DNA from: Senegalia massiliensis
GTDB lineage: Bacteria; Bacillota; Clostridia; Tissierellales; SIT17
Length of the DNA stretch: 64,000 nucleotides
Assembly: GCF_009911265.1 (NCBI RefSeq)
Contig: NZ_QXXA01000009.1
Location: forward strand, 1-64,000
Reading direction: 5' to 3'
Below, piece by piece: positions 54,195 through 63,711 of this stretch; the stretch's first letter is position 1, and each line of letters begins with the position of its first letter. Under the pieces are notes generated by a model. It saw only the letters and a program-made list of their open reading frames with translations. It was not told where the DNA came from and did no database searches. The translations under genes and the position numbers were made by a program.

Positions 54195-55226
54195 CTAATC
54201 AAGATTTAATATATCATTTCTTAGTTGACCACAAGCAGCATTAATATCAGAACCCATTTCTCGTCTAATAGTTGCTTTTACCCCTCTTTTAGTTAATAAC
54301 TTTAAGAAGTGTTCTGCATAGTTTGAAGTTTCTAAACTACTTTCTTTTATAGGATTTAGTGGAATAATATTAACATGTGCAAGCATTCCACTTAATAAGT
54401 CCGAAAGTTTATTTGCATCAATTTCTTTATCATTTATATCTTTAATCAAAGTATATTCAAATGTAACTCTTCTATTAGTCTTTTTTATATAATATTTACT
54501 AGCATCTATAACTTCATCAATACTATATTTATTAGCTATAGGCATTATTTTCTTTCTATCATTATCAAATGCAGAATGGAGTGATATAGATAATGTTATA
54601 GGTATATTTTCTTCTGATAATTTATAAATTTGTTCTACCAATCCGCAAGTTGATAATGTTATACTTCTCATGCTTAAATTTAGACCATCTTTATTATTAA
54701 TAATTTTCATAAAATCAATTACATTATCATAATTATCTAGTGGTTCGCCTGTCCCCATAAGAACAATATTACTAATTTCTTCAGAAATATCTTTTTTTAT
54801 TTTATAAACTTGATCTAATATTTCAGATACACTTAAATTTCTTATTAGACCTTGCTTAGTAGAAGCACAAAATTCACATCCCATTTTACACCCTACTTGA
54901 GTAGACAAACAAAGTGAGTTTCCATGTTTATACTTCATTCTTACACTTTCAATTATATTTCCATCTTCTAAAACAAACAAGTATTTTATAGTGTTATCAA
55001 CATTAGATTTAAACTTTTTGAATATATTTATATTTCCAATATAATATTCTTTTGACATTTTTTCTTTTAATTTTTTAGAAAAAACTGTTATTTCATCTAT
55101 ATTGTTTGCATTTTTTTCATGTATCCACTTAAATAATTGCATTGCTCTAAATTTTTTTTCATCTAAAGTATCTATTATACTCTCTAACTCACTTAAATTT
55201 AAAGACTTTAAATCTATTTTTTCCAA
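54195..55226 (-). CDS. rlmN: Dual-specificity rRNA/tRNA adenine-C2 methyltransferase RlmN
   Basis: Radical SAM enzyme that methylates A2503 of 23S rRNA and A37 of tRNA. Cluster motif CKMGCEFCAS, then VLMGTGEPLDNYDNV, RSITLSTCG and the final Cys in NAACGQLR. 343 residues. Overlaps the upstream frame of prpC slightly; its true neighbours are prpC and rsmB. Confidence 0.97.
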   Translation of the reverse strand: MEKIDLKSLNLSELESIIDTLDEKKFRAMQLFKWIHEKNANNIDEITVFSKKLKEKMSKEYYIGNINIFKKFKSNVDNTIKYLFVLEDGNIIESVRMKYKHGNSLCLSTQVGCKMGCEFCASTKQGLIRNLSVSEILDQVYKIKKDISEEISNIVLMGTGEPLDNYDNVIDFMKIINNKDGLNLSMRSITLSTCGLVEQIYKLSEENIPITLSISLHSAFDNDRKKIMPIANKYSIDEVIDASKYYIKKTNRRVTFEYTLIKDINDKEIDANKLSDLLSGMLAHVNIIPLNPIKESSLETSNYAEHFLKLLTKRGVKATIRREMGSDINAACGQLRNDILNLD

Positions 55227-55282
55227 ATATATTCTCCTATCTTTATATTAATTTGAAAATATTATATCATATTTAATATTAT

Positions 55283-56623
55283 TTATCTTATACGTTTTAT
55301 TTTCGCAATGAAAAACCCATCAGTTCCATGAATATTAGGTAATAAAGTTATATGTCCTTCTTCTAGTTTAGATTTATCTTCAAAATATAAATTATCAATT
55401 TTTTCTAATTTATAATTTATATTATTTTTTAAAAATTTATTAACCACTTCAATATTTTCTTTTTTAGATATGGTACATGTGCTATATATTAGTATACCAC
55501 CTTTTTTTAAATATTTTGAAGCTATTTCAAGAATATTTAATTGAATATTTGATAAGTCCTCTATATCTTCTTTACTTTTATTCCACCTTATATCTGGTTT
55601 TCTTCTTAAAAGCCCTAATCCAGAACAAGGTGCATCTACTAAACAATAATCCATAGAATCTTGAATTTTTTTATCAAATTTAAGTGCATCGAAATTTTCA
55701 GTATTAATTATATCTATTCCAAGTCTTTTAGAATTTTGTTCAATAAGATTTAATTTGTGTTCAAATATATCTCTAGATAATATTGACCCTTTGTTATTCA
55801 TTAATTCAGCAATATGAGTAGATTTACCTCCAGGTGCGCTACAAACATCAATCACATTACTTCCCTCTTTAGGATTCATTATTTGAGCTACAAGTTGAGA
55901 AGATTCATCTTGTATTGTAAAAAAACCTTTTTTAAATTCTTCTAAACCTGTTATGTTTTTAGGTTTATGAACTACTAGTCCATCCTTAGAATATTTAGTT
56001 CTTTCTGTTTTTATATTATAGTCCATAAATTTATTCATTAAACTCTCTCTATCAATTTTTAATCTATTTACCCTTATTATTAATGGAGGTTTCTCATTAT
56101 TGAAACTTAGTAATTTTTCAGTAAAATCTTCATTATAATCATCAATAAAATGTTTAACCATCCACTTTGGATGAGAATATTTAATAGAAAGATAATCTAC
56201 TAGTTTTGTTGATTTATCTGGTAAAAACTCTTTGTTTTTATTTCTGGATATATTTCGTAAAATCCCATTGACAAATCCTGAAAGTCTTTTCTTATTTTTA
56301 TTCTTTGCAATTTTAACTGCTTCATTACAAACAGCACTCTCAGGTATATTTTTCATAAAATAAATCTGATAAACTCCTGTTCTTAATATTTGTAATATAA
56401 TATTATCAATTTTATTTATTTTCGTATTAGAAAATTGTGAAATTATATTATCAATATAAAGTTTGTTTTCTAACACACCATACACTAACTCTCTAACAAA
56501 ATTTTGTTCTCTTATATCCTCTAATAATTTAACTTTTTTATTTATTTCAATATTTGAATATGCTTTTTCATTTTCAATTAATTCAAGAATTTCAATTGCT
56601 ATCTTTCTAGCGTTATTTTTCAT
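55283..56623 (-). CDS. rsmB: 16S rRNA (cytosine-967-C5)-methyltransferase RsmB
   Basis: A NusB-like RNA-binding domain at the N-terminus (about 1-130) is followed by a SAM methyltransferase: VIDVCSAPGGKSTHIAELM, DAPCSGLGLLRRKPDIRW and STCTISKKEN with the two catalytic Cys. The start at 56623 has GGAGG ahead. 446 residues. Confidence 0.96.
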   Translation of the reverse strand: MKNNARKIAIEILELIENEKAYSNIEINKKVKLLEDIREQNFVRELVYGVLENKLYIDNIISQFSNTKINKIDNIILQILRTGVYQIYFMKNIPESAVCNEAVKIAKNKNKKRLSGFVNGILRNISRNKNKEFLPDKSTKLVDYLSIKYSHPKWMVKHFIDDYNEDFTEKLLSFNNEKPPLIIRVNRLKIDRESLMNKFMDYNIKTERTKYSKDGLVVHKPKNITGLEEFKKGFFTIQDESSQLVAQIMNPKEGSNVIDVCSAPGGKSTHIAELMNNKGSILSRDIFEHKLNLIEQNSKRLGIDIINTENFDALKFDKKIQDSMDYCLVDAPCSGLGLLRRKPDIRWNKSKEDIEDLSNIQLNILEIASKYLKKGGILIYSTCTISKKENIEVVNKFLKNNINYKLEKIDNLYFEDKSKLEEGHITLLPNIHGTDGFFIAKIKRIR

Positions 56624-56650
56624 GTAAACCTCCAATAATTATTATACTTT

Positions 56651-56675
56651 AAAAAAAGGGGTTAATCCCCTTTTT
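56651..56675 (-). terminator. Terminator between the DUF116 gene and rsmB
   Basis: Minus-strand stem AAAAAGGGG/CCCCTTTTT with a five-base loop and a run of seven T. Confidence 0.8.
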
Positions 56676-56681
56676 AAAATT

Positions 56682-57428
56682 TTATTCACCTATAAAAAAT
56701 TTTATAGCCTCTTCTAGTTTATCTATACTTACTCTTGTATCTATACAGGGACCATTAGGTCTATCATTAAGCACACCTAATACTGGTAATCCTTTCATAT
56801 CACTTATCCCACTAGATAAATCTCTCTCACAAGCTACTGCTACTATAGCTTTAGGCTTTACATCCATAATCCATTTTCTAGCTAATGTTCCTCCTGTAGC
56901 AACTACAACATTAATATCATATTTTTCTTTTAATCTAAGTATTTCATCTACATCACATTTGCCGCATTTTCTGCAATTATTTATATCATTAGTTATTTTA
57001 AATTGACATTTAGAATTTTGAATACAATGTGGTAATAATATTAACAAATTTTCTTTTTTTATTTTTATGTTTTTTGTTTTAATAAGCAAATTATTTATAT
57101 TAGTATACATTAATCTAATTTTATTTTTATCTACCTTTGTAACTTTTGCTGTAAATATTAATAGTGGATAAAAAAATGATATGGAATAGTATAGAATTTT
57201 TGCTTGAATATTACTTAAATTATTATTTTGAAATAATTTTTTTGATAATATTATTATGGTTAATACACTAATTAATATAAATAAAAATATTGAACCAAAA
57301 ATTAACATTGATATTTTAACTAAAGTAATATTTTCACTAAATCCAATCCATAATGATAGAATTAATATAAATAATGTTGCTAACATTATATATAAAAGTA
57401 CTTTTATATAACTCTTTTCTTCATTCAA
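56682..57428 (-). CDS. DUF116 family membrane protein, 248 aa
   Basis: Two N-terminal transmembrane segments (about 10-65) precede a cytoplasmic domain with a Cys cluster (PHCIQNSKCQFKI, NNCRKCGKCDVDE), VVVATGGTLARKW and VACERDLSSGI. The Cys arrangement suggests a metal or iron-sulfur site. The gene is conserved in Clostridia between fmt and rsmB; its role is unknown. Confidence 0.88.
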   Translation of the reverse strand: MNEEKSYIKVLLYIMLATLFILILSLWIGFSENITLVKISMLIFGSIFLFILISVLTIIILSKKLFQNNNLSNIQAKILYYSISFFYPLLIFTAKVTKVDKNKIRLMYTNINNLLIKTKNIKIKKENLLILLPHCIQNSKCQFKITNDINNCRKCGKCDVDEILRLKEKYDINVVVATGGTLARKWIMDVKPKAIVAVACERDLSSGISDMKGLPVLGVLNDRPNGPCIDTRVSIDKLEEAIKFFIGE

Positions 57429-57443
57429 AGTATCACATCCAAC

Positions 57444-58370
57444 TTATTCACCTAGTATAGTTCCAACTTCTATTTCATTTCCTCTAATATATTCACTTAC
57501 TTTTATTTTTTTCTTCCCTGGAAATTGAACTTCTTTTATTATAATAGTACCATTTTTCACTTTTACAAATATACCTTCATTATTCACATCAGTTATTTGT
57601 CCTAACTTCCCACTATATAATTTTTCATCAATATCAACTTTATAGATTTTAAACTTCTCTCCTTTATAATAACTATAACTACCTGGAAATGGATTTGTTC
57701 CCCTCACTAAATTTTTTATTTTTTCTTTAGTTTCAGCCCAATCTATTTTTCCAATTGTCTTATCCATCTTAGGAGCATATGAAGATAAATTATCATCTTG
57801 AGGTATTGGTTTTAAATCTTCAATTTTTTCTAATGTTTTTACTATTAATTCTGCTCCCATATTCATCAAATTATCATGAAGCTCTCCTACAGTTAATTCA
57901 TCATCTATTACAAGTTTTTCTTTTAAAAGCATATCTCCTGTATCCAGTCCTTTTTCCATAATCATAGTTGTAACCCCAGTCTCTTTCTCACCATTAATTA
58001 TAGCCCAATTAATAGGAGCTGCTCCTCTATACTTAGGTAAAAGTGAAGTATGAACATTTATACAACCATATTTAGGTATGCTTAATATTTCTTCTTTTAG
58101 TATCTGTCCATATGCAACAACTACTATTACATCTGGGTTTAGTTTGTTTATCCTCTCTATAGATTCTAAACTATTTACATTCTTTGGTTGAAAAACTTCT
58201 AAATCTAATTTATTAGCTTTATTTTTAACTGGAGTAGGTAATAGTTTTTTTCCTCTACCTTTTCTTTTATCAGGTTGAGTTATTACCAAATCTATAGAAT
58301 GATTTTCATTATATAACTTTTCAAGTGATGGCACAGACAAATCTGGTGTACCCATAAATATTATATTCAT
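57444..58370 (-). CDS. fmt: Methionyl-tRNA formyltransferase
   Basis: Formylates initiator Met-tRNA. Motifs: IIFMGTPDLSVPSLEKL, VAYGQILKEEIL, NVHTSLLPKYRGAAPINWAI with the active-site His, and DTGDMLL. A C-terminal OB-type domain follows. 308 residues. Its stop is two bases from def in the usual def-fmt pair. Confidence 0.97.
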   Translation of the reverse strand: MNIIFMGTPDLSVPSLEKLYNENHSIDLVITQPDKRKGRGKKLLPTPVKNKANKLDLEVFQPKNVNSLESIERINKLNPDVIVVVAYGQILKEEILSIPKYGCINVHTSLLPKYRGAAPINWAIINGEKETGVTTMIMEKGLDTGDMLLKEKLVIDDELTVGELHDNLMNMGAELIVKTLEKIEDLKPIPQDDNLSSYAPKMDKTIGKIDWAETKEKIKNLVRGTNPFPGSYSYYKGEKFKIYKVDIDEKLYSGKLGQITDVNNEGIFVKVKNGTIIIKEVQFPGKKKIKVSEYIRGNEIEVGTILGE

Positions 58371-58372
58371 TT

Positions 58373-58822
58373 TTATTCCTCTTCTTTTTCTAATTTATCA
58401 ATATATAGTACTCCATCTAAGTGATCAATCTCATGACATAATGCACGAGCAAGCAATTCTTCAGCTTCAACAATTACTTCTTTTCCTTCTTCATTTTGAT
58501 ACTTAACCTTTACCTTTTCAGGTCTTTTAACCTTCCCTGATTCATCAGGTATACTAAGACATCCTTCAATATCTATTACTTCTCCTTGTTCATGCACTAT
58601 TTCTGGATTTATTATTTTCATAAGCCCTTCACCTATATCTATAACTATAGCTCTTTTTAAAATGCCAACTTGTGGTGCAGCAAGCCCTATACCCTCTTCT
58701 TTATACATAGTTTCTACCATATCATCTAATAATGTTAAAACTCTATCATCTATTTTTTCGATTTTTCTTGCCTTTTTTCTTAATATTGGATCTCCTACAA
58801 ATCTTAATTGTCTTATTGCCAT
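58373..58822 (-). CDS. def: Peptide deformylase
   Basis: Removes the formyl group from nascent proteins. The three metal motifs are [15 protein letters not shown] and HEIDHLDG. 149 residues, type I form. Co-transcribed with fmt. Confidence 0.97.
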   Translation of the reverse strand: MAIRQLRFVGDPILRKKARKIEKIDDRVLTLLDDMVETMYKEEGIGLAAPQVGILKRAIVIDIGEGLMKIINPEIVHEQGEVIDIEGCLSIPDESGKVKRPEKVKVKYQNEEGKEVIVEAEELLARALCHEIDHLDGVLYIDKLEKEEE

Positions 58823-58841
58823 TTTTATTCCTCCTATTTAA

Positions 58842-61319
58842 TTACATTATTGAATTTGGATTTATATCTATACTTATTTTTACTTTATCTATTGGTATAT
58901 TATATTTATTTTTTATACATACCCAGTAGATTATATTTTTTATCACCTTTAGTTCTTTATCACTTGACTTTATAATCATCTGCCATCTATATTTATTTTT
59001 AATCTTAGGAATAGGTGAAGGCATTGGTTTTGATATATTATTAGATACATCAAAATCCTTATTCTTATATCTTATATTTTTTATTATAGCATCTGAGATA
59101 TATTTTGTAATCTTCTCTAATTCTCTTACATCTAATCCAGAAAACACTATTGAAATTATATTTACATAAGGAGGATAATTAAATATTTTTCTTAATTTTA
59201 TCTCCTCTTTATAAAAACCTATATAATCATGACTTCTAGCATATATTATACTATAGTGATTTGGGTCATAGGTTTGAACAACTACGTTACCTTTTCTCTC
59301 TCCTCTACCAGACCTTCCTGCAACTTGAGTAAGTAATTGAAATGTACGCTCAGAAGCTCTATAATCAGGTAAGTTTAAAGTTAAATCAGCTGCTATTACC
59401 CCAACCAATAAAACATTTGGAAAATCAAGCCCTTTAGAAATCATCTGTGTTCCTATTAAAATATCTATTTCTTTATTTTTAAATCTATCTAATATTTCTT
59501 CATGACTATTCTTTTTACTAGTGGTATCAATATCCATTCTTTCTACATTTATATTTTCAAATGTTTTCTTAACCATCTCTTCTACTTTTTGTGTTCCAAT
59601 ACCAAAATATCTTATATACTTACTTTCACACTTAGGACATACTTCAACTGGCTTTTTTGCAAAACCACAATAATGACATTTTAACCAATTTTCCTTTTTA
59701 TGAAAAGTCAAGGAAACATCACAACTTGGACATTTTTCAACATAACCACACTCTCTGCATGATATAAAAGTTGAGAAGCCTCTTCTATTTAAAAATAAGA
59801 TTATTTGTCTTTCATCCTTCAAATTAGTTATTATATCATTATATAGTCTATTACTAAAAATAGTTTTGTTTCCATTTTCTAATTCTTCTCTCATATCTAT
59901 AACATCTACATTAGGCATTTCTTGTTTATTTGCTCTTTTATTCATTTGGAGTAACTCATATTTGCCCATTTCCGCCAAATAATAAGTATTTATAGATGGT
60001 GTAGCTGAACCTAATACAAGTATTGCATTTTCTAATTCAGATCTTTTTTCTGCTACTTTAATCGTATCATATTTTGGATTAATACTAGATTTATAACTAT
60101 TTTCATGCTCCTCATCTATTATTATTATACCAAGATTTTTAAAAGGTGCAAATATTGCCGATCTAGCTCCAATTACAATATCAACCTTATTTTCTTTTAT
60201 TTTCCTCCATTCATCATATCTTTCTCCTAAAGATAATCCACTGTGTAAAACTGCAACATTATTGCCAAATCTACTTACAAATCTCTCTACAGTTTGTGGA
60301 GTTAAAGAAATCTCTGGTATTAATACTATTGCCTGCTTTTGTTTCTTAATTACATTTTCTATAAGCTGTATATAAACCTCTGTTTTACCACTTCCTGTTA
60401 CACCATGTATCAAAAACTTTTTACTTTTTTCATTGCTTATAGAATTATTTATTCTATTATAACATTCAGTCTGCTCTTTATTTAATTCCATGTTTTCAGT
60501 TTTTTTATAGTTCTTATCTAAAACTTGTCTTGGACTTTCTTTATCTATAATAGATATTAAATTTTTAGATTCTAATGATCTAATTGTACTATAAGAGGAA
60601 CCTACTAAATTAGTTAAATCTTTTAATTTTATTTCTTTATAATCTTTTAGAAATAAAATTACTTCTTTTTGTTTTTTTGCTAATTTATTTAACCCTTTTA
60701 ATATCTTAGGAATATCTAAGTTTTTAAATAGTTTCACAACAACTTTTTCATATTTTTTATTTATATCTTGTTCAATTTTATTTTCTACTTTTATAATATT
60801 TTTTGATTTTAATGATTTCAAACTTGAATTGATATTACTTATTTCAAGTGCTTTCTTTAATTCTTCAAATTCTATACCATTATTATCAAATAAAAATTTT
60901 ATAATTTTCTTTTGATTTTTAGATTTAATATTTGTTATGTTTATATTTTCATCAACAACATAAATATATTGTTTTACTTTTTTAGTTATACCTGTAGGCA
61001 TTATAGTTTTAAAAACTTCAATATATTGAGCTAAATATTCTCTTCTCATCCACAAACCCAATTCTATAAGATTAGAAGAAAGAATAGGTTCTTTATCAAC
61101 AATTTCTACAATATCTTTTAATTTATTTTTATTAAAAGATATTGTATTTTTCATCTTTATTACAAGTCCTTGTAATAACATATTCCCCATCCCAAAAGGC
61201 ACTATAACTCTCATACCAATCTTTAAATTGTCTTGAAATTCTATTGGTATTCTGTAAGTATAAAGGATATCTGTTTGAGTACTATTATTATCTACTATTA
61301 TTTCTGCATACAAATCCAA
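58842..61319 (-). CDS. priA: Primosomal replication restart helicase PriA
   Basis: N-terminal DNA-binding part, then helicase motifs LIHGVTGSGKTEVYI, IIIDEEHENSY and VLGSATPS. A zinc-binding insert (CRECGYVEKCPSCDVSL, later CHYCGF and CPKCESKY) and the QVAGRSGRG motif follow. 825 residues. The start is a TTG at 61319 with AAAGGCTG ahead. It reloads DnaB at broken forks. Confidence 0.96.
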   Translation of the reverse strand: MDLYAEIIVDNNSTQTDILYTYRIPIEFQDNLKIGMRVIVPFGMGNMLLQGLVIKMKNTISFNKNKLKDIVEIVDKEPILSSNLIELGLWMRREYLAQYIEVFKTIMPTGITKKVKQYIYVVDENINITNIKSKNQKKIIKFLFDNNGIEFEELKKALEISNINSSLKSLKSKNIIKVENKIEQDINKKYEKVVVKLFKNLDIPKILKGLNKLAKKQKEVILFLKDYKEIKLKDLTNLVGSSYSTIRSLESKNLISIIDKESPRQVLDKNYKKTENMELNKEQTECYNRINNSISNEKSKKFLIHGVTGSGKTEVYIQLIENVIKKQKQAIVLIPEISLTPQTVERFVSRFGNNVAVLHSGLSLGERYDEWRKIKENKVDIVIGARSAIFAPFKNLGIIIIDEEHENSYKSSINPKYDTIKVAEKRSELENAILVLGSATPSINTYYLAEMGKYELLQMNKRANKQEMPNVDVIDMREELENGNKTIFSNRLYNDIITNLKDERQIILFLNRRGFSTFISCRECGYVEKCPSCDVSLTFHKKENWLKCHYCGFAKKPVEVCPKCESKYIRYFGIGTQKVEEMVKKTFENINVERMDIDTTSKKNSHEEILDRFKNKEIDILIGTQMISKGLDFPNVLLVGVIAADLTLNLPDYRASERTFQLLTQVAGRSGRGERKGNVVVQTYDPNHYSIIYARSHDYIGFYKEEIKLRKIFNYPPYVNIISIVFSGLDVRELEKITKYISDAIIKNIRYKNKDFDVSNNISKPMPSPIPKIKNKYRWQMIIKSSDKELKVIKNIIYWVCIKNKYNIPIDKVKISIDINPNSIM

Positions 61320-61365
61320 TCATATCAGCCTTTCAAATTATTATATATATAGTATAACAGATTAT

Positions 61366-61401
61366 AGATAAAAAATTGAAGCTAAGGCTAGCTTCAATTT
61401 T
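61366..61401 (-). terminator. Terminator after coaBC
   Basis: Minus-strand stem AAAATTGAAGCTA/TAGCTTCAATTTT, four-base loop, then TT. The coaBC stop lies in the first arm. The 80-base gap to priA holds nothing else. Confidence 0.75.
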
Positions 61402-62587
61402 AATTAATATTATCTAATATTATATTTGCTAAATCTTCTTTTCTCATCAAAGGATATTCAACTTTAGAACCATTATTTTTAAACAATATAACCTTATTGT
61501 TATCTGATTTAAACCCAGATTCTTTTTTAGATATATCATTTGCAACAATCATATCTAAATTTTTCTTTTTAAGTTTTTCTAAAGCATATTTTTCTAAATC
61601 ATTAGATTCAGCAGCAAAACCTATAATTTTTTGTTCTTTTTTAATTTCACCACATTTTTTCAAAATATCTGGATTCCTAACAAACTTTATCTCCAAATCT
61701 TCATTAGATTTTTTCAATTTACTATCACTATATCTAACTGGTCTATAATCAGAAGGAGCAGCTGACTTTATTAATATATCACTCTCATCAAAGTATTTTA
61801 GCACTTGTTCATACATGTCTTTAGTAGATATAACATCTATCACTTTCACATTTTTAGGTTTGTCTAAGTGTGTAGGCCCACTAATAAGAACTACATCTGC
61901 ACCTCTTTTTTCTGCCATTGCTGCTATTTTATACCCCATCTTTCCACTAGAGTGATTAGTAAGATATCTTACTGGATCTATAGACTCAATAGTTGGACCT
62001 GCTGTAACAAGAATTTTTTTACCAACTAAATCTTTATTGAAATTTAAGTAATTATTAACATACTGTACTATTTTTTGAGGATCAGCAAGTTTACCTGGAC
62101 CAACATCTCCACAAGCAAGTCTACCTTCACCTGGAGATATAAATTCATATCCTAACTTCTTCAACTTTTCCATGTTTTCTTGAAAGATAGGATTTAGATA
62201 CATACCTGTATTCATAGCTGGTGCAAATATGACTTTAGCCTTTGTAGCCATTATAGTAGTTGATAACATATCATCTGCTATTCCATTTGCAATTTTTCCA
62301 ATTATATTAGCTGTTGCTGGAGCTACTAAAAACACATCTGCTTTTTGTGCCAAACTGATATGTTCTATATCCCATTGTTGTGGTTCTTTAAACATACTAT
62401 CTGTGACAGGATTTTGACTCATAGATGAAAAAGTTAAAGGTGATACAAATTTTGTAGCTGAATTTGTCATTATTACATCTACATTAGCTTTTAATTTTCT
62501 TAATCTACTTACAATATCACAAGCTTTATATACAGCTATTCCACCTGTAACCCCTAACACAACATTTTTACCGTCTAACAATTTCAT
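61400..62587 (-). CDS. coaBC: Bifunctional phosphopantothenoylcysteine decarboxylase/synthase CoaBC
   Basis: Start at 62587 (MKLLDGKNVVLGVTGGIA). The N-terminal CoaC flavoprotein has the active-site His in IEHISLAQKAD, PAMNTGMY and the redox Cys in RLACGDVGPGKLA. The C-terminal CoaB part has VTAGPTIESIDPVRYLTNHSSGKMG and AAPSDYRP. ~395 residues. GAGGTG is close to the ATG. Two steps of CoA synthesis. Confidence 0.97.
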   Translation of the reverse strand: MKLLDGKNVVLGVTGGIAVYKACDIVSRLRKLKANVDVIMTNSATKFVSPLTFSSMSQNPVTDSMFKEPQQWDIEHISLAQKADVFLVAPATANIIGKIANGIADDMLSTTIMATKAKVIFAPAMNTGMYLNPIFQENMEKLKKLGYEFISPGEGRLACGDVGPGKLADPQKIVQYVNNYLNFNKDLVGKKILVTAGPTIESIDPVRYLTNHSSGKMGYKIAAMAEKRGADVVLISGPTHLDKPKNVKVIDVISTKDMYEQVLKYFDESDILIKSAAPSDYRPVRYSDSKLKKSNEDLEIKFVRNPDILKKCGEIKKEQKIIGFAAESNDLEKYALEKLKKKNLDMIVANDISKKESGFKSDNNKVILFKNNGSKVEYPLMRKEDLANIILDNIN

Positions 62588-62597
62588 CACCTCTATA

Positions 62598-62816
62598 TTA
62601 TTCTTTAGTAAATTCATTCATATCATCAGGTCTAGTATATGTGATTTTATCTTCTGCAAATTCATGAAGTGCTATACTAACTGGTTTATTAGTAGTTATA
62701 TCAATATGTGGTTTATTACCATCAACCAATTGCCTTGCTCTCTTTGAAACTAATAACACTAAAGTATATCTACTATCAACTTTTTTCAAAATATCATTTA
62801 CCGATGGATATAACAT
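62598..62816 (-). CDS. rpoZ: RNA polymerase omega subunit
   Basis: 72 residues beginning MLYPSVNDILKKVDSRYTLV and SKRARQLVDG, the omega signature, with KPVSIALHEFAEDKI. It lies one base after gmk in the standard gmk-rpoZ pair. Confidence 0.95.
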   Translation of the reverse strand: MLYPSVNDILKKVDSRYTLVLLVSKRARQLVDGNKPHIDITTNKPVSIALHEFAEDKITYTRPDDMNEFTKE

Positions 62817-62817
62817 T

Positions 62818-63420
62818 TTAAGCCTCCTCTATATTCTTTATTAAATGTATTTGTCTATTTACTTTACATTTTTCTGCTTTAATTATGGAATTAATATTAT
62901 CAACTGCAGAATCTACAGTATCATTTAATACCCCATAATCATATTTAAACACATACTTTAATTCTTTATATGCTGCATCTAACCTTTTTATCATTGCTTC
63001 TTTTGTTTCTGTTGCCCTTTTTTCTATTCTATTTTTAAGTTCTTCCATTGATGGAGGAAGTATAAATATAAAAACACCATCAGGATATATTTCCTTTATA
63101 GAAAGCGCACCTTGAATATCAATTTCTAACAATACATCTTTACCTTCCTCAAGCATATCAAATACATATTCTTTTGGTGTACCATAATAATTACTATATA
63201 CCTCTGCATGCTCTAAAAACTCATTATTTAAAAGCATCTCTTGGAATTTATCTTTAGATATAAAAAAGTAATTAGTACCATCTACCTCTCCTTTTCGTGG
63301 CTCTCTTGTGGTTGCAGAAATAGATAAATTTAAATCTAATTCCTTTAATAATTCTTTACATATTGTGCCTTTTCCAGCTCCAGATGGACCAGAAATAACA
63401 ATTAATAATCCTTTAGACAT
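62818..63420 (-). CDS. gmk: Guanylate kinase
   Basis: Phosphorylates GMP. P-loop ISGPSGAGKGT, then TTREPRKGEVDGTNYFF and the adenine-binding lid IEKRATETKEAMIKRL. 200 residues. Upstream neighbour is remA. Confidence 0.97.
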   Translation of the reverse strand: MSKGLLIVISGPSGAGKGTICKELLKELDLNLSISATTREPRKGEVDGTNYFFISKDKFQEMLLNNEFLEHAEVYSNYYGTPKEYVFDMLEEGKDVLLEIDIQGALSIKEIYPDGVFIFILPPSMEELKNRIEKRATETKEAMIKRLDAAYKELKYVFKYDYGVLNDTVDSAVDNINSIIKAEKCKVNRQIHLIKNIEEA

Positions 63421-63438
63421 GTAATTCTCCTTTCAAAC

Positions 63439-63696
63439 TTAGTCATCTTTTTCTTTGTTTCCTTCTAATCTATTTGATATAGTTTCTGGTTGAATTGCTG
63501 ATAATATTACATGTTCGCTATCTGTTATAATAACAGATCTTGTTCTTCTACCATGTGTAGCATCTATTAACATACTTCTTTCTCTCGCATCTTGTATTAC
63601 CCTTTTTATAGGAGCCGATTCCGATCCTACAATTGCAACTATTCTATTCCCTGAAACAATATTTCCAAAACCAATACTAATTAATTTCAAACTCAA
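63439..63696 (-). CDS. remA: RemA-like extracellular matrix regulator (DUF370)
   Basis: 85 residues: [51 protein letters not shown]. In B. subtilis RemA activates biofilm and osmoprotection genes as a ring-shaped DNA-binding protein. The start is a TTG at 63696 with AGGAGC upstream. Gene order yicC-remA-gmk is conserved. Confidence 0.92.
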   Translation of the reverse strand: MSLKLISIGFGNIVSGNRIVAIVGSESAPIKRVIQDARERSMLIDATHGRRTRSVIITDSEHVILSAIQPETISNRLEGNKEKDD

Positions 63697-63711
63697 ATAA
63701 ATCGCTCCTAT

